Notes: generated by a model not told the origin, from the letters alone. Positions 53,790 to 63,402 are shown, counted from the first letter of the stretch. The stretch is DNA of 64,000 bases from Blastococcus sp. TF02A-35 (GCF_004571075.1 NZ_SPQP01000008.1:1-64000), one strand, 5' to 3'. Made by a program: numbers and translations.

Positions 53790-53808
53790 TTCCGCTTCAA
53801 CGTCTGAC
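53790..53808 (+). repeat. attR core (direct repeat)
   Basis: TTCCGCTTCAACGTCTGAC, identical to 46680-46698. It looks like a detached end of ychF, placed 5 bases before the stop of the convergent sigma factor gene. Confidence 0.88.
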
Positions 53809-53813
53809 ACCCC

Positions 53814-54683
53814 TCAGCGACGCAGTTCGGCCACCTCGTCGAGCCGGCCGAGCTTCTGCGGGTTCCGCATGGCGTACATGCGGGTGATCCGGCCGGCCTC
53901 GACGACGAACGTGATCGCGGTGTCGAACTCGCCTCCCGGGTCGATCCGTGCGCCGACCGCTCCGTTGACCAGCGGCGTGGTGACCGGCACGGGCGGCACG
54001 AGGTCGGCGAAGCGGGAGAGCGCGTTGGCGACCCGTGCCCGGCCGGCGACGGGGCGCAGCGCCGCGGGAGCCAACCCGCCGCCGTCGGCGACCACGACGA
54101 CATCGGGCGCCAGCACGTCGAGCAACCCCTGCACGTCGCCGCCGGTGAGCGCGCCGAGGAACCGCTCCACGACCTGCTGCTGCTCGGTGCGGCTCACCTC
54201 CATCCGGGGACGCCGGGCCGCCACGTGCTCGCGCGCCCGGTGCGCTATCTGCCGCACCGCCGCGGCCGACTTCCCCACGGCGGTGGCGATCTCGTCGAAG
54301 GGCACGTCGAACACCTCGTGCAGCACCAGAACGGCGCGCTCGGTCGGCCCGAGCGTCTCCAGCACGGTCAGCATCGCGATCGAGACGCTCTCGGCCAGCT
54401 CGACGTCGTCGGCCACGTCGGGACTGGTCAGCAGCGGCTCGGGCAGCCACTCGCCGACGTAGTCCTCCCGCCGGCGGGCCAGGGTGCGCAGCCGGTTCAA
54501 CGCCTGTCGGGTGACGATCCGGACCAGGTACGCGCGCGGCTCCCGCACGGTCTCCTGGTCCACGTCGGCCCACCGCAGCCACGTCTCCTGCACCACGTCG
54601 TCGGCATCAGCGGCCGAGCCGAGCATCTCGTAGGCGACGGTGAACAGCAGGCTGCGGTGGGCCACGAACGGGTCGTCGGTCAT
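53814..54683 (-). CDS. sigJ: ECF41-group sigma factor (SigJ-like) with SnoaL-like C-terminal domain
   Basis: 289 aa. Sigma region 2: DPFVAHRSLLFTVAYEMLGS, DADDVVQETWLRWADVD, REPRAYLVRIVTRQALNRLR. Region 4: LGPTERAVLVLHEVFDVPFD then EIATAVGKSAAAVRQIAHRA. The ~110-residue SnoaL-like extension carries the ECF41 hallmarks DGGG (VVVADGGGLAPAAL) and an NPDKL-like NPQKL near the end. In ECF41 this domain replaces an anti-sigma factor. The start overlaps the stop of the upstream decarboxylase gene (ATGA), the usual partner, and a matching promoter lies upstream of that gene. Confidence 0.94.
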   Translation of the reverse strand: MTDDPFVAHRSLLFTVAYEMLGSAADADDVVQETWLRWADVDQETVREPRAYLVRIVTRQALNRLRTLARRREDYVGEWLPEPLLTSPDVADDVELAESVSIAMLTVLETLGPTERAVLVLHEVFDVPFDEIATAVGKSAAAVRQIAHRAREHVAARRPRMEVSRTEQQQVVERFLGALTGGDVQGLLDVLAPDVVVVADGGGLAPAALRPVAGRARVANALSRFADLVPPVPVTTPLVNGAVGARIDPGGEFDTAITFVVEAGRITRMYAMRNPQKLGRLDEVAELRR

Positions 54684-55270
54684 GCCGGGGCGACCCCGTC
54701 CGTCGACGCGGTGGCCAGGGGCGGCAGGCCGCAGGCCGCGGCGAACTCCTGCGATCGGATGCCGAGCGCGACGTTGCCCCGGGCACTCATGTTCATCGCC
54801 CCGACCCGGAAGGTGAGCTCCAGCAGTGCCGCCTCACCCAGCTCCTCCAGCAGCGCGGCCGCCATCTCGTCGGTCACCGCTACGGGCGTCTGGCACATCG
54901 CCTCCGCGTACTCCATGACCCGCCGTTCGAGGGGCGTGAACACGGCGGACTCCCGCCACCGCGGGACCTCCCGTGCCTTGAGCTCGTCGAGGCCGTGGTT
55001 GTGCGTCATGAAGTAGTGGAGGTCCAGGCAGAAGCTGCAGCCGATCGCGCCGGCCGCAGCCATGGCGGCGAACGACGCGAGGTTGCGGTCCAACCGGTTC
55101 CACGAGTCGACCTTGCGGCCGAAGCCCATGGCGTCCTTGAGCAGTGCCGGGTAGTGCCACATCACCCCGGCGGCGTCGGGCACCTGGCCGAACATCCTCC
55201 TGCTCATCGTCGTCAGCAGGGTCCCGTAGATGCCGGTGATCCGGGTGGCCGGGATCCGGGTGCTCGTCAT
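54680..55270 (-). CDS. Carboxymuconolactone decarboxylase / AhpD-like protein
   Basis: 196 aa from ATG 55270 with GGAGGAG ribosome site. The AhpD-type motif GCSFCLDLHYFMTHNHGLDE contains the CxxC and general-acid His. It is likely an oxidoreductase/peroxidase-type enzyme rather than a true decarboxylase. Genes of this family are the standard targets and neighbours of ECF41 sigma factors. Here it is first in a two-gene operon driven by an ECF41-type promoter (55305-55331). Confidence 0.93.
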   Translation of the reverse strand: MTSTRIPATRITGIYGTLLTTMSRRMFGQVPDAAGVMWHYPALLKDAMGFGRKVDSWNRLDRNLASFAAMAAAGAIGCSFCLDLHYFMTHNHGLDELKAREVPRWRESAVFTPLERRVMEYAEAMCQTPVAVTDEMAAALLEELGEAALLELTFRVGAMNMSARGNVALGIRSQEFAAACGLPPLATASTDGVAPA

Positions 55271-55304
55271 GTCTCCTCCAGCGTCTCGATCGGGTCGACA
55301 TGAA

Positions 55305-55331
55305 GACACCGGCAGGGACCCGGGTGTGACA
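55305..55331 (-). promoter_or_regulatory. ECF41-type promoter
   Basis: Minus strand: -35 TGTCACA (55331-55325), 16-bp spacer, -10 TGTC (55308-55305). ECF41 promoters are known as TGTCACA-N15/16-CGTC; the -10 differs by one base. It drives the decarboxylase-sigma operon, implying autoregulation. Confidence 0.65.
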
Positions 55332-55403
55332 GCCGTCCGGGGGACGCCCGGGTGGCCGTCGGGATCGTGCCCCGGCGGCCACCCGGGTGGGAGGCGCTGC
55401 CGG

Positions 55404-55919
55404 TCAGGTCGTGACGAGGCTGCGCACGTTCCCGGTGACCACCAGGGCGAAGCGGCGCGCCACGCGCAGGCCCTGGTCGGCCAGCGCGTAGCTGGTCTCG
55501 ATGACCTCCTCCGGCCGCACGAGGACGGCGGGCACGAGGCTGCGCACGATCGTCGTCACGCCGTTCACGAGGCCGGCGACGGCGTCCTCGCTGCTGTCCG
55601 CCGCCGCGGAGAGCAGCTGCCGGGCCTGCTGCTGCTCCTGCTCGCGGAGCTCCGCGAGCAGGTCCCGGCGGACGGCGAGGACCAGCTGGCGGGCCCGCTC
55701 GTCGTGGGACCCGTTGCGCGACTCCTGCAGGACCTGGGCGGCCAGCAGCTCCCGCGCCCGGTCCTCGGCCTCGTCGCGCGTGCGGGCCAGCTCCTCCATC
55801 TCGCCGGCGGAACCGGCAGCGCTCCCCGTCTCGGGCTGAGGTGCGGCGTCCTGGGCGCGCCGGCGGGTTTGCTCCTCGGTGTCGGGTGCGGTCGAGGCCT
55901 TGGCAGACGGCGTGGTCAT
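55404..55919 (-). CDS. Hypothetical helical protein
   Basis: 171 aa from ATG 55919 with a GGAGGAAG ribosome site. N-terminal ~40 residues are Thr/Ala/Gln-rich. The rest is amphipathic helix (ARTRDEAEDRARELLAAQVL; LVLAVRRDLLAELREQEQQQ; VNGVTTIVRSLVPAVLVRPE). This resembles phasin-like or apolipoprotein-like coiled coils, but no family is certain. No membrane segment. Stands alone between the sigma operon and the flavoprotein. Confidence 0.65.
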   Translation of the reverse strand: MTTPSAKASTAPDTEEQTRRRAQDAAPQPETGSAAGSAGEMEELARTRDEAEDRARELLAAQVLQESRNGSHDERARQLVLAVRRDLLAELREQEQQQARQLLSAAADSSEDAVAGLVNGVTTIVRSLVPAVLVRPEEVIETSYALADQGLRVARRFALVVTGNVRSLVTT

Positions 55920-56038
55920 GGCTTCCTCCTGGGTCGGTGCTCGATTCCGGGCACCACGAGGCTCCGGCCGCGAGGTGACCGTGAGGCGAGCACCGCGCGC
56001 ACGGGAGGAGGAAGGGCCGCCAACAGTCGGGCGTCGGG

Positions 56039-57223
56039 TCAGACCTTGCCGCGGAGGATGCGGCGCCAGTAGACCTGCGGCAGGCCGTAGCGGTCGAACG
56101 CCCACTGCCAGCGACGGGGCACGAAGGGGTCGATGAGCGGGACCGACGGGCTCGGCCGGCCGTCGCGTTCGACCTCGTTCAGCATCAGCGTCCGCCGGCT
56201 CACCGTGATCGGCATGACCGTGTAGCCGTCGTAGCGCTTCAGCGCCCTGCCCGTGCGTGCGGCGGTCAGGTTCCGCGCCAGGACGTCGACCTGCTTCCGC
56301 AGGGCGCCGCCCGAGGGGCGGGTCGCGAGGTCCGCCGCGTCGCCGATCGCCCACACGCCGCCGTGCTCGCGGTGGCGCAGCGTCTCCGGGTCGACGTCGA
56401 CGAGCCCGGGGGAGCGGTCGGCGGACAGGCCGGCGTCGGCGACGAAGCGCGGCGCCCGGTAGTGCGGGACGGCGTGCGCGAAGTCGAGGTCCCCCAGCAC
56501 GCGCGAGCCGGTGGGCGTGCTCAGCGTGACCGAGTGCAGGTCGCCGTCCACCCGCTCGACCACCGACTCCCGCAGCACCTCCACCCCGAGGCCGGCGAAC
56601 GCGTCCTCGAGGAACCGGTCGGCCTCGGTCAGCCCCGTCGCCGTGGCCGCCGGCAGCACGAGCCGGACCTGCAGGTCGGCCAGGACGCCGGTCCGCCGCC
56701 AGTGGTCGCAGGCGAGGAACAGCGGCTTGAGCGCGGTCGGGCCGCAGGAGGCCGGCTCCGGCGGCACGGTGAACAGCACCGACCCGCCGCGCAGCGACGT
56801 CAGCCGCGGCCACACCGTCGGCGTGCTGCCCGGCACGTAGGACGACGCCGCCCACCCCTCGGCGTACGCGGAGTGCAGCCCGGGGGTGGCGTCCCAGTCC
56901 TCGACGAGCCCCGGGCAGAGCACCATCGTCGAGCAGTGCAGGACCCGCCCGCCGCGGGTCCGCACGGTCATCGCGGCCGGGTCCACCGACTCCACGGCGT
57001 CCCGCACCCACCGGCACCCGTCGGGCACGAGGTCGGCCATCGGGCGCTCGAGCTCGGCCATCGTCGCCTGCCCGCCGGCGACGTAGTTCAGCAGCGGCTT
57101 GTACCGGTGGACCGGCTGCGGGGCGACGAGCGTGACGTCACCGGCCCCGTCGCGCAGCAGGCGCGCAGCGAGGGAGATGCCGGCGTTGCCGCCGCCCACG
57201 ACCAGGATCTCGGAGTGCTCCAC
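56039..57223 (-). CDS. FAD-dependent sulfide:quinone oxidoreductase-like protein
   Basis: 394 aa from GTG 57223 (GAGGGAG ribosome site). FAD motif ILVVGGGNAGISLAARLLRD, conserved HRYKPLLNYVAGGQA, CPGLVEDWDATPGLH, GVWAIGDAADLATRPSGGAL (second FAD motif), and YDGYTVMPITVSRRTLMLNE near the C-terminus. This resembles SQR/type II NADH dehydrogenases. Cysteines are at SCGPT and LHCS; the paired catalytic cysteines of true SQR are not obvious, so the substrate is uncertain. Likely membrane-associated through the C-terminal region. Confidence 0.85.
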   Translation of the reverse strand: MEHSEILVVGGGNAGISLAARLLRDGAGDVTLVAPQPVHRYKPLLNYVAGGQATMAELERPMADLVPDGCRWVRDAVESVDPAAMTVRTRGGRVLHCSTMVLCPGLVEDWDATPGLHSAYAEGWAASSYVPGSTPTVWPRLTSLRGGSVLFTVPPEPASCGPTALKPLFLACDHWRRTGVLADLQVRLVLPAATATGLTEADRFLEDAFAGLGVEVLRESVVERVDGDLHSVTLSTPTGSRVLGDLDFAHAVPHYRAPRFVADAGLSADRSPGLVDVDPETLRHREHGGVWAIGDAADLATRPSGGALRKQVDVLARNLTAARTGRALKRYDGYTVMPITVSRRTLMLNEVERDGRPSPSVPLIDPFVPRRWQWAFDRYGLPQVYWRRILRGKV

Positions 57224-57320
57224 GCCCGCTCCCTCGGAAGAGGCCACGGGCACCCGGTGTCGCCGCAGCTCGCCCGAGCCTGCCCAACGCGAGCCGGTCC
57301 CGCAGCCCGGGGGGACGAGG

Positions 57321-57557
57321 TCAGCCGGCGAGACGGGCGCACTCGGCGCAGTGCGGCCCGCCACCCGACGCCGGCCAGTCCGCCGCGGCGAGAGCGACCA
57401 CGAGCACGCCGCAGATCGAGGCCTCGAGACCGTCCACCACCGGTCGCGCCACGGCATGGGCGACGTCGCCGGCGCGGCCGATGGCGAACCCGCGCCCGCT
57501 GAGCTCGCGGCCGGTGGACCCGGCACCGGAACCGGTCACGAAGAGGCTTCCCGTCAT
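57321..57557 (-). CDS. Possible small protein of unknown function
   Basis: 78 aa from ATG 57557. Contains a hydrophobic middle (EASICGVLVVALAAADWPAS) and a C-terminal GGGPHCAECARLAG, a CxxC-type pair with His. No ribosome site of note; no family recognised. A single-membrane-pass protein or a non-coding shadow are both possible. Confidence 0.4.
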   Translation of the reverse strand: MTGSLFVTGSGAGSTGRELSGRGFAIGRAGDVAHAVARPVVDGLEASICGVLVVALAAADWPASGGGPHCAECARLAG

Positions 57558-57624
57558 GACGCCAGGGTGGGGGCACCCGGTGTCCGGGGGGTGACCCGCC
57601 GCCGAACACCGGGTGTCATCTGGG

Positions 57625-58164
57625 TCAGCCCTCGTGCACCGGCCGGTAGACCAGGTGCAGCACGCCGGTCGGCAGCGCCTCCGACGACACCAGCTCCAGC
57701 GGCGTCCGGCCGAGCTCGTCGGTCCACCGCCGCTCGCCCGAGACCACGATCGGGTCCACGAGGAGCACGAGCTCGTCCAGGAGGCCGGCCTCCAGGAGCG
57801 CGCGCACGGTCGAGAGGCTGCCGGACATGCCGATCCAGCCGTCGGTCCGCTCCTTGAGCTCGCGCACCTCGTCCAGGCCGCGCAGGACCGAGGTGTTCTC
57901 CCAGCCCGACTTCTCCAGCGTCGTGGACAGGACGTACTTGCGGATCGGGTTGATGAAGTCACCGAACTCGTCGGTGGTGTTGCCCGGCCAGTACTCCGAC
58001 CACATGTCGTGCAGCACCCGGCCCATCAGGTAGGCCTCGCAGCGGTCGTTGTGCCGGTCCACCGCCTTGCCCATGGCGTCGTCGAAGTACGGGAAGTGCC
58101 ACTGGTCCGGCCGTTCGGCGGAGCCGTCGACGGTCGTGAACAGGGCGGCGGCGATCTTTCCCAC
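57625..58164 (-). CDS. RibD C-terminal / dihydrofolate reductase-like protein
   Basis: 179 aa from the GTG at 58164 with an AAGGAG ribosome site. Family motifs: [60 protein letters not shown] then [20 protein letters not shown]. The fold binds NADPH; actinobacterial members are uncharacterised reductases. Divergent from the NTF2-like gene with ~80 bp between starts. Confidence 0.9.
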   Translation of the reverse strand: MGKIAAALFTTVDGSAERPDQWHFPYFDDAMGKAVDRHNDRCEAYLMGRVLHDMWSEYWPGNTTDEFGDFINPIRKYVLSTTLEKSGWENTSVLRGLDEVRELKERTDGWIGMSGSLSTVRALLEAGLLDELVLLVDPIVVSGERRWTDELGRTPLELVSSEALPTGVLHLVYRPVHEG

Positions 58165-58243
58165 GGGGTGTCTCCTTGCGATGAGCGGTTGTCGAGAAGG
58201 TAGACGGGGAGCCGGACCGGAACTCATCGGGCAGAGTGGTCAC

Positions 58244-58696
58244 GTGTCACGTCCGCCGTTCCCGCCGTTCACGCTCGAGACCGCCCGGCAGAAGGTGCGG
58301 GCGGCCGAGGACGCGTGGAACACCCGCGACCCGCTCCGGGTGGCCCAGGCCTACACCGAGGACACCGTCTGGCGGAACCGCGACGAGTTCCTGACCGGCC
58401 GCGACGAGGTCGTCGCCTTCCTGGCGCGCAAGTGGGAGAGGGAGATCGACTACGCCCTGCGCAAGGAGCTGTGGGCCTTCACCGACGACCGCATCGCCGT
58501 CCGGTTCCAGTACGAGTGGCAGGACGCCGAGGGCCGGAGCTGGCGCTCGTACGGCAACGAGAACTGGGAGTTCGCCGCCGACGGGCTGATGCGCCGGCGC
58601 GAGGCCAGCATCAACGACGTGCCGATCGCGCTGGAGGAGCGCTGGATCCTCGGCCCGCGCGACGACGGCGACACGACGCCGCTGCCGCTGCACTGA
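58244..58696 (+). CDS. NTF2-like / DUF1348 protein
   Basis: 150 aa, GTG start at 58244. The sequence [60 protein letters not shown] and [20 protein letters not shown] match the DUF1348 SnoaL/NTF2 cone fold. Members may act as isomerase-like or small-molecule-binding proteins. Function unknown; no operon partner. Confidence 0.9.
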   Translation: MSRPPFPPFTLETARQKVRAAEDAWNTRDPLRVAQAYTEDTVWRNRDEFLTGRDEVVAFLARKWEREIDYALRKELWAFTDDRIAVRFQYEWQDAEGRSWRSYGNENWEFAADGLMRRREASINDVPIALEERWILGPRDDGDTTPLPLH

Positions 58697-58772
58697 CCCC
58701 CGAGCCGGAACCAGGGTCGGATCCGGGGGTTCCCCGATGTCCCGGGGGCGCCGCGGCGGCCAGGCTCGAGCC

Positions 58773-59072
58773 ATGACCACCGCAGAGACCCCCACCCCGC
58801 AGCCGGCTCCCGTCCGGCCCTTCCTCCGCAGCGGAACCGACCGGATGGCCGGTGGCGTCTGCGGCGGCCTGGCCGACTACACCGGCATCGACGCCACCCT
58901 CTGGCGGGTGGGCGCCGTCCTCTTCACGCTGACCGGCGGCGCCGGCGTCCTGGTGTACCTGCTCCTGTGGGTCGTCGTCCCCTCGGCACCGCTCTCCGAG
59001 GGCACCCGGCCCAGCCTGCTGGAGGAGTGGGCGCAGCGGCTGCGCGCCGCGGTGCTCGGGCGGCGCGGCTGA
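58773..59072 (+). CDS. PspC domain membrane protein
   Basis: 99 aa from ATG 58773. The PspC domain is RSGTDRMAGGVCGGLADYTG, IDATLWRVGAVLFTLTGGAG and VLVYLLLWVVVPSAPLSEG, with one membrane hairpin. PspC-type proteins sense envelope stress, often with two-component partners. Stands alone here. Confidence 0.93.
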   Translation: MTTAETPTPQPAPVRPFLRSGTDRMAGGVCGGLADYTGIDATLWRVGAVLFTLTGGAGVLVYLLLWVVVPSAPLSEGTRPSLLEEWAQRLRAAVLGRRG

Positions 59073-59075
59073 CGC

Positions 59076-59762
59076 TCAGCCGGCGCGCCAGAGGGCCCAG
59101 TTGGTGTTCGCCGACGGCGTCGCACCGGAGACCTGCCACCCGGCGTCGGTGCGCGCCATGGTGAACACCCAGTCCTGGTTGGCCGACACGTCGCTGCTGC
59201 CCAGGGACACGTTGACGCCGTAGTGCCCGTCCACCACGAGCACCGGCTGCGCGCCGGCCCGGCCCACGTGCACGGTCGTGTCGATCGGCGCGTGCAGCAG
59301 GGGACCGCCGTCGTCGCAGCCACCGGCCAGGTCGTCGGCCAGCGCGTGACCGTTGCCGTCGTCCTCCGGGAGGTCGCTCAGCAGCATCGGGACGTCGCCC
59401 GCCATCTCCTGCACGTCGGCCTGCACCGCGAGCAGGAAGTCCGGCGTGAGCAAGGTGGCCAGCTCGGGGCTCAAGGCCCCCTCGGCCCACCACTCGCAGT
59501 CGGCGAGCGACAGCCGCGCCACCCGGGCCGCACGGCCCAGCGCCACCGCGACCTCGCTCTCCCCGAAGGTGGCGACGGCGTCCCGGTAGCCGGCGTCCCG
59601 GACCACCGGGCCGGGGTCCTCGAGCGTCGGCTCCGGGGCGTCCGGCGCCGCCGTCCACGGCGCGGGGGCGGCCACGGCGGGGGCGTCGTCCCCGGCGGTG
59701 CAGGCACCGAGGCCGAGGGTCAGGACGGCGACGGCGCAGACCGGCCAGGTGGTGCGGCGCAT
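59076..59762 (-). CDS. Lipoprotein of unknown function
   Basis: 228 aa from ATG 59762. Signal peptide with lipobox LTLGLGAC (Cys 21). After a Pro/Ala-rich linker the domain has [40 protein letters not shown] and the ending [12 protein letters not shown]. Strands [20 protein letters not shown] suggest an NTF2-like or immunoglobulin-like fold. Convergent with pspC, 3 bases between stops. Confidence 0.85.
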   Translation of the reverse strand: MRRTTWPVCAVAVLTLGLGACTAGDDAPAVAAPAPWTAAPDAPEPTLEDPGPVVRDAGYRDAVATFGESEVAVALGRAARVARLSLADCEWWAEGALSPELATLLTPDFLLAVQADVQEMAGDVPMLLSDLPEDDGNGHALADDLAGGCDDGGPLLHAPIDTTVHVGRAGAQPVLVVDGHYGVNVSLGSSDVSANQDWVFTMARTDAGWQVSGATPSANTNWALWRAG

Positions 59763-59898
59763 GGCGTGGGGCCCTCTCGTGGTTCCGGCACCGGCGGGGA
59801 CCGGTCGGTGCCCACGATGCCGGGCGGTGGCGCCCCGACCACGGAGGAGCAGTGCGACACGACGGTCCGCGGCCGCCGGCGTGCTGCAGGATGTGCGC

Positions 59899-60516
59899 AT
59901 GACCGTCCCCGCCGGGCACCAGCCGGCCCCCATGGTGGTGCCGCACTTCTTCGTCAAGCAGCGGATCACGATGATGGTGAACCGCTACGAGATCCGCATG
60001 GCCGCCCCCGACGGCGGCCAGGGCCAGCTCATCGCCTTCGCCGAGCAGAAGCGGATGAAGCTCAAGGAGGAGGTCGTCTTCTTCTCCGACGAGTCGAAGT
60101 CCCGGCGGGTGTTCTCCTTCAAGGCCAGGCAGCGGCTCGACGTGCACGCCCAGCACGACGTCTACGACGAGTACGGCACGGTCATCGGGTACTTCAGCAA
60201 GGAGTTCGGGGCGAGCCTGCTCCGCTCCACCTGGAACCTCTCGGCTCCCGGCGTGGACGCCGTCGGCCAGGAGCGCAGCATGTTCATCGCGGTGCTGCGC
60301 CGCGTGTGGGGCTTCATCCCCTACCTGGGCGACGTCTGGGTCCCCTTCGTCTTCCACTTCGACTTCACCGACACCCGGTCCGGCCAGGTGGTCCTGTCGA
60401 GCCACAAGAGGATCGCGTTCCGGGACGCCTACGACGTGACGGTGCCCGACCCGCGGCTGGACTTCCGGGTGGCGGCCGCCATGGCCGTGGCACTGGACGC
60501 ACTGCAGAGCCGCTGA
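59899..60516 (+). CDS. LURP-one/scramblase-like protein
   Basis: 205 aa from ATG 59899. Motifs [60 protein letters not shown] and [20 protein letters not shown] fit the LOR/DUF567 tubby-like beta-barrel. These proteins probably bind membranes or phospholipid. Function in bacteria is unknown. Confidence 0.8.
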   Translation: MTVPAGHQPAPMVVPHFFVKQRITMMVNRYEIRMAAPDGGQGQLIAFAEQKRMKLKEEVVFFSDESKSRRVFSFKARQRLDVHAQHDVYDEYGTVIGYFSKEFGASLLRSTWNLSAPGVDAVGQERSMFIAVLRRVWGFIPYLGDVWVPFVFHFDFTDTRSGQVVLSSHKRIAFRDAYDVTVPDPRLDFRVAAAMAVALDALQSR

Positions 60517-60539
60517 CGGCGGGAAGCCCTCCGGGCCCG

Positions 60540-60564
60540 CGTCGGTTGTCCCTGGCAACCGACG
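60540..60564 (+). promoter_or_regulatory. Inverted repeat before the luciferase-like gene
   Basis: CGTCGGTTG-TCCCTGG-CAACCGACG, 9-bp perfect arms, 14 bases before the luciferase-like start. Either a terminator of the upstream gene or an operator/leader of the next. Confidence 0.5.
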
Positions 60565-60578
60565 CGAAAGGCCTGCAC

Positions 60579-61556
60579 ATGAGCATCACGCTGTCCGTCC
60601 TCGACCTCGCCCCGATCCCGCGGGGGGAGACCGCCACCAGCGCCATCGCCGCCAGCGTGGCGTTGGCGCAGCGTGCGGAGGAGCACGGGTTCTCGCGGGT
60701 CTGGTACGCCGAGCACCACAACATGCCCTCGATCGCCTCGTCGGCGACCAGCGTGCTGATCTCGCACGTGGGCGCCCACACCAGCCGCATCCGGCTCGGC
60801 GCCGGCGGGGTCATGCTGCCCAACCACTCGCCGCTGACGATCGCCGAGCAGTTCGGCACCCTCGAGGCCATGTACCCCGGGCGCATCGACCTGGGCCTGG
60901 GCCGGGCGCCCGGCAGCGACCAGAACACCATGTACGCCCTGCGCCGCGACCCGCACTCGGCCGACACCTTCCCCCAGGACGTCCAGGAGCTGCAGGGCTA
61001 CCTGACCGGCAACACCCGGGTGCGCGGCGTCGACGCCATCCCCGGCAAGGGCTCGGACGTGCCGCTCTACATCCTCGGGTCCTCGATGTTCGGCGCCCAG
61101 CTGGCCGCCGCCCTCGGCCTGCCCTACGCCTTCGCCTCGCACTTCGCCCCGGCCATGCTCGAGCCGGCCGTCGCGGCCTACCGCAGCCAGTTCAAGCCCT
61201 CCGAGCAGCTGGCCGAGCCCTACGTCATCGCCGGTGCCAACGTCGTCGCAGCCGACACCGAGGACGCCGCCCGCGAGCAGCTCGAGGCGGTCAGGCGGAA
61301 CCTGGCGATCGGCCTGTTCGGGCGCGGCCAGGCGCTCACCGACGAGCAGGCCGACCAGCTCCTGGCGCAGGGCGCGGGACAGCACGTGAGCTCGATGCTC
61401 ACCCACACCGCGCTGGGCACCCCGGCCCAGGTGGGGGACTTCCTCGAGCGGTTCGCCAAGACCGCCGACGCCGACGAGCTGATCGTCGCCTTCCAGTCCC
61501 CGAGCCTCGAGGGCCGGCTGCGCGCGGTCGAGCTGACCGCCTCCGCGCTGGCCTAG
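60579..61556 (+). CDS. Luciferase-like flavin-dependent monooxygenase
   Basis: 325 aa from ATG 60579 (ribosome site AAAGG). LLM class: [60 protein letters not shown] then [20 protein letters not shown], the FMN/F420-binding layout. AEHHNM and LGLGRAPG place it in the 'LLM class flavin-dependent oxidoreductase, MsnO8-like' group. Substrate unknown. Confidence 0.93.
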   Translation: MSITLSVLDLAPIPRGETATSAIAASVALAQRAEEHGFSRVWYAEHHNMPSIASSATSVLISHVGAHTSRIRLGAGGVMLPNHSPLTIAEQFGTLEAMYPGRIDLGLGRAPGSDQNTMYALRRDPHSADTFPQDVQELQGYLTGNTRVRGVDAIPGKGSDVPLYILGSSMFGAQLAAALGLPYAFASHFAPAMLEPAVAAYRSQFKPSEQLAEPYVIAGANVVAADTEDAAREQLEAVRRNLAIGLFGRGQALTDEQADQLLAQGAGQHVSSMLTHTALGTPAQVGDFLERFAKTADADELIVAFQSPSLEGRLRAVELTASALA

Positions 61557-61568
61557 GCGGCCGCCGGC

Positions 61569-62039
61569 TCAGTCCTCGTCGTCGCAGACCTCGAGCTCCA
61601 GCCGGCCGTCGTCCTCCAGGTCGGCCTCGAAGTCGACGTCCTCCTCGCCGCGGCGGAACTCGACGTCGGCCTCGTCCTCGTCGCTGCTGGTGCTCACGCT
61701 CCAGCCCTCGTCGGACCGCGCCTGGACGAGCGTGATCGCGTTCCCCTGGCGGGTGAGCGTCACGGTCCCGACCCCGGTGATGGCGTACACGCCGTCGGCG
61801 GTCTCCGGCACCGGTACGCAGGAGCCCGGCGCCGGCCGGGCGATCTCCGCCGGTCCCGGCCCCGCCGACGGCGAGGACGAGGCGGATGGCGAGGAAGACG
61901 ACGGTGCGGAGGACGAGGTGGGTGCCGACGGGCTGGTGCTCGCCGCCTCGCCCGCCGGCGCCGGTGGCTCGTCGCTCCCGCATCCGGCCAGGACGGTGGC
62001 GAGGAGCAGGGCCGGCAGGACGGCGGTGGGACGGCGCAT
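61569..62039 (-). CDS. Lipoprotein of unknown function
   Basis: 156 aa from ATG 62039. Lipobox VLAGCGS (Cys 20), a long Ser/Pro-rich linker (~25-65), then a small domain with SCVPVPETADGVYAITGVGT and a C-terminus dense in Asp/Glu ending LEVCDDED; the two Cys of this domain may form a disulfide. Divergent from the transporter gene. Confidence 0.85.
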   Translation of the reverse strand: MRRPTAVLPALLLATVLAGCGSDEPPAPAGEAASTSPSAPTSSSAPSSSSPSASSSPSAGPGPAEIARPAPGSCVPVPETADGVYAITGVGTVTLTRQGNAITLVQARSDEGWSVSTSSDEDEADVEFRRGEEDVDFEADLEDDGRLELEVCDDED

Positions 62040-62112
62040 GGCGCTGCCCTACCCGCTCGGGACGGGCCGTCCCCTTTTTGCGGCTTCCCGCCCCCTGCGA
62101 TGCACTGGGGCC

Positions 62113-63402
62113 GTGCCCGAGGACCGCGAACCGCTGACCGAGCAGGTGGACCCCGCGGCCGAGGCGCCGCTGCAGCGGACGAGGAAGTGGAGCCTCGTCG
62201 GCCCCGGCATCGTCGTCGCGGCCACCGGTGTCGGCGCCGGCGACCTCGTCGCCACGCTGATCGCCGGCTCCCGGTTCGGCTACGCGCTGCTGTGGGCGGT
62301 CGTGCTGGGCGTCGTCGTGAAGATCGCGCTCGCCGAGGCGACCGGCCGCTGGCACCTGGCCAGCGGCTCGACGATCTTCACCGGCTGGCGCACCCTCGGC
62401 GCCTGGACCTCGGTCTACTTCGTCGTCTACGTGGCCGTCTGGGGATTCGTCTACGGGGCGACGGCGATGACGTCGTCGGCCCTGCCGCTGGCCGCTCTGT
62501 TCCCGGTGCTGTCGATCCCCGCGTGGGGCGTCATCTGCGGCGTCGTCGGGCTGGCCGTCGTCTGGTTCGGCAGCTACCGGGTCTTCGAGAAGGTCATGAC
62601 GGTCCTGATCGGGGTCATGTTCGTGATCGTCGTCGGGCTCGCGGTCCTCGTGGTGCCCGACCTCGGCGCGACGCTCTCCGGCCTGGTGCCGAGGCTGCCG
62701 GAGGGCTCGGCGGTCTACACCCTCGGGCTGGTGGGCGGCGTCGGCGGCACGATCACCATGGCCGCCTACGGCTACTGGGTGAACGCCAAGGGCTGGCGCG
62801 ACGCCTCGTGGATGAAGGTCATGCGCCTGGACAACCGGGTCGCCTACATCACCACCGGCGTCTTCGTCGTCGCGATGCTGGTCGTCGGCGCGGACCTGCT
62901 GCACAACTCGGGCGTCTCGCTCACCGAGGGCGACCGCGGGCTGCTCGACCTCGACGAGATCCTGCGCGACCGCTTCGGCGCAATCGTGAGCACGCTGTTC
63001 CTCATCGGCTTCTTCGCGACGTCGTTCTCCTCGCTGCTCGGCGTCTGGCAGGGGGTCAGCCTGCTGGTCACCGACTTCGTGCGGACGTCGAAGCGGGCCG
63101 GCGGCCAGCTCGCGGAGGGGCCGGCCGAGCGGAGCCTGCCCTACCGCGCCTACCTGCTGTGGCTCACCTTCCCGCCGATGGCGCTGCTCTTCCTGGACCG
63201 CCCGTTCGCCCTCGTGGTGGCCTACGGCGCGCTCGGCGCGTTCTTCATGCCGTTCCTGGCGATCACCCTGCTGTGGCTGCTCAACAGCCGGCGCACCCCG
63301 GAGCGCTGGCGCAACGGGTGGCTGTCCAACGCGTTGCTCGCCGGCGCGGCCGTGCTCTTCCTGGCCCTCTGCGTGAACGAGCTCAGCGGCCTCGGTTCGT
63401 GA
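62113..63402 (+). CDS. Nramp-related divalent-metal transporter family protein
   Basis: 429 aa from GTG 62113; no ATG in frame. About 11 membrane segments. TM1 reads GPGIVVAATGVGAGDLVATL: the canonical metal-binding DPGN is replaced by GAGD. TM6 reads GGTITMAAYGYWVNAKGW in place of MPH. It therefore belongs with Nramp-related (NRMT/NrmT-like) proteins rather than classical MntH, and ion selectivity may differ. Other marks: KIALAEATGRWHLASGSTIF and FFATSFSSLLGVWQGVSLLV. Stands alone, divergent from a lipoprotein gene. Confidence 0.88.
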   Translation: MPEDREPLTEQVDPAAEAPLQRTRKWSLVGPGIVVAATGVGAGDLVATLIAGSRFGYALLWAVVLGVVVKIALAEATGRWHLASGSTIFTGWRTLGAWTSVYFVVYVAVWGFVYGATAMTSSALPLAALFPVLSIPAWGVICGVVGLAVVWFGSYRVFEKVMTVLIGVMFVIVVGLAVLVVPDLGATLSGLVPRLPEGSAVYTLGLVGGVGGTITMAAYGYWVNAKGWRDASWMKVMRLDNRVAYITTGVFVVAMLVVGADLLHNSGVSLTEGDRGLLDLDEILRDRFGAIVSTLFLIGFFATSFSSLLGVWQGVSLLVTDFVRTSKRAGGQLAEGPAERSLPYRAYLLWLTFPPMALLFLDRPFALVVAYGALGAFFMPFLAITLLWLLNSRRTPERWRNGWLSNALLAGAAVLFLALCVNELSGLGS

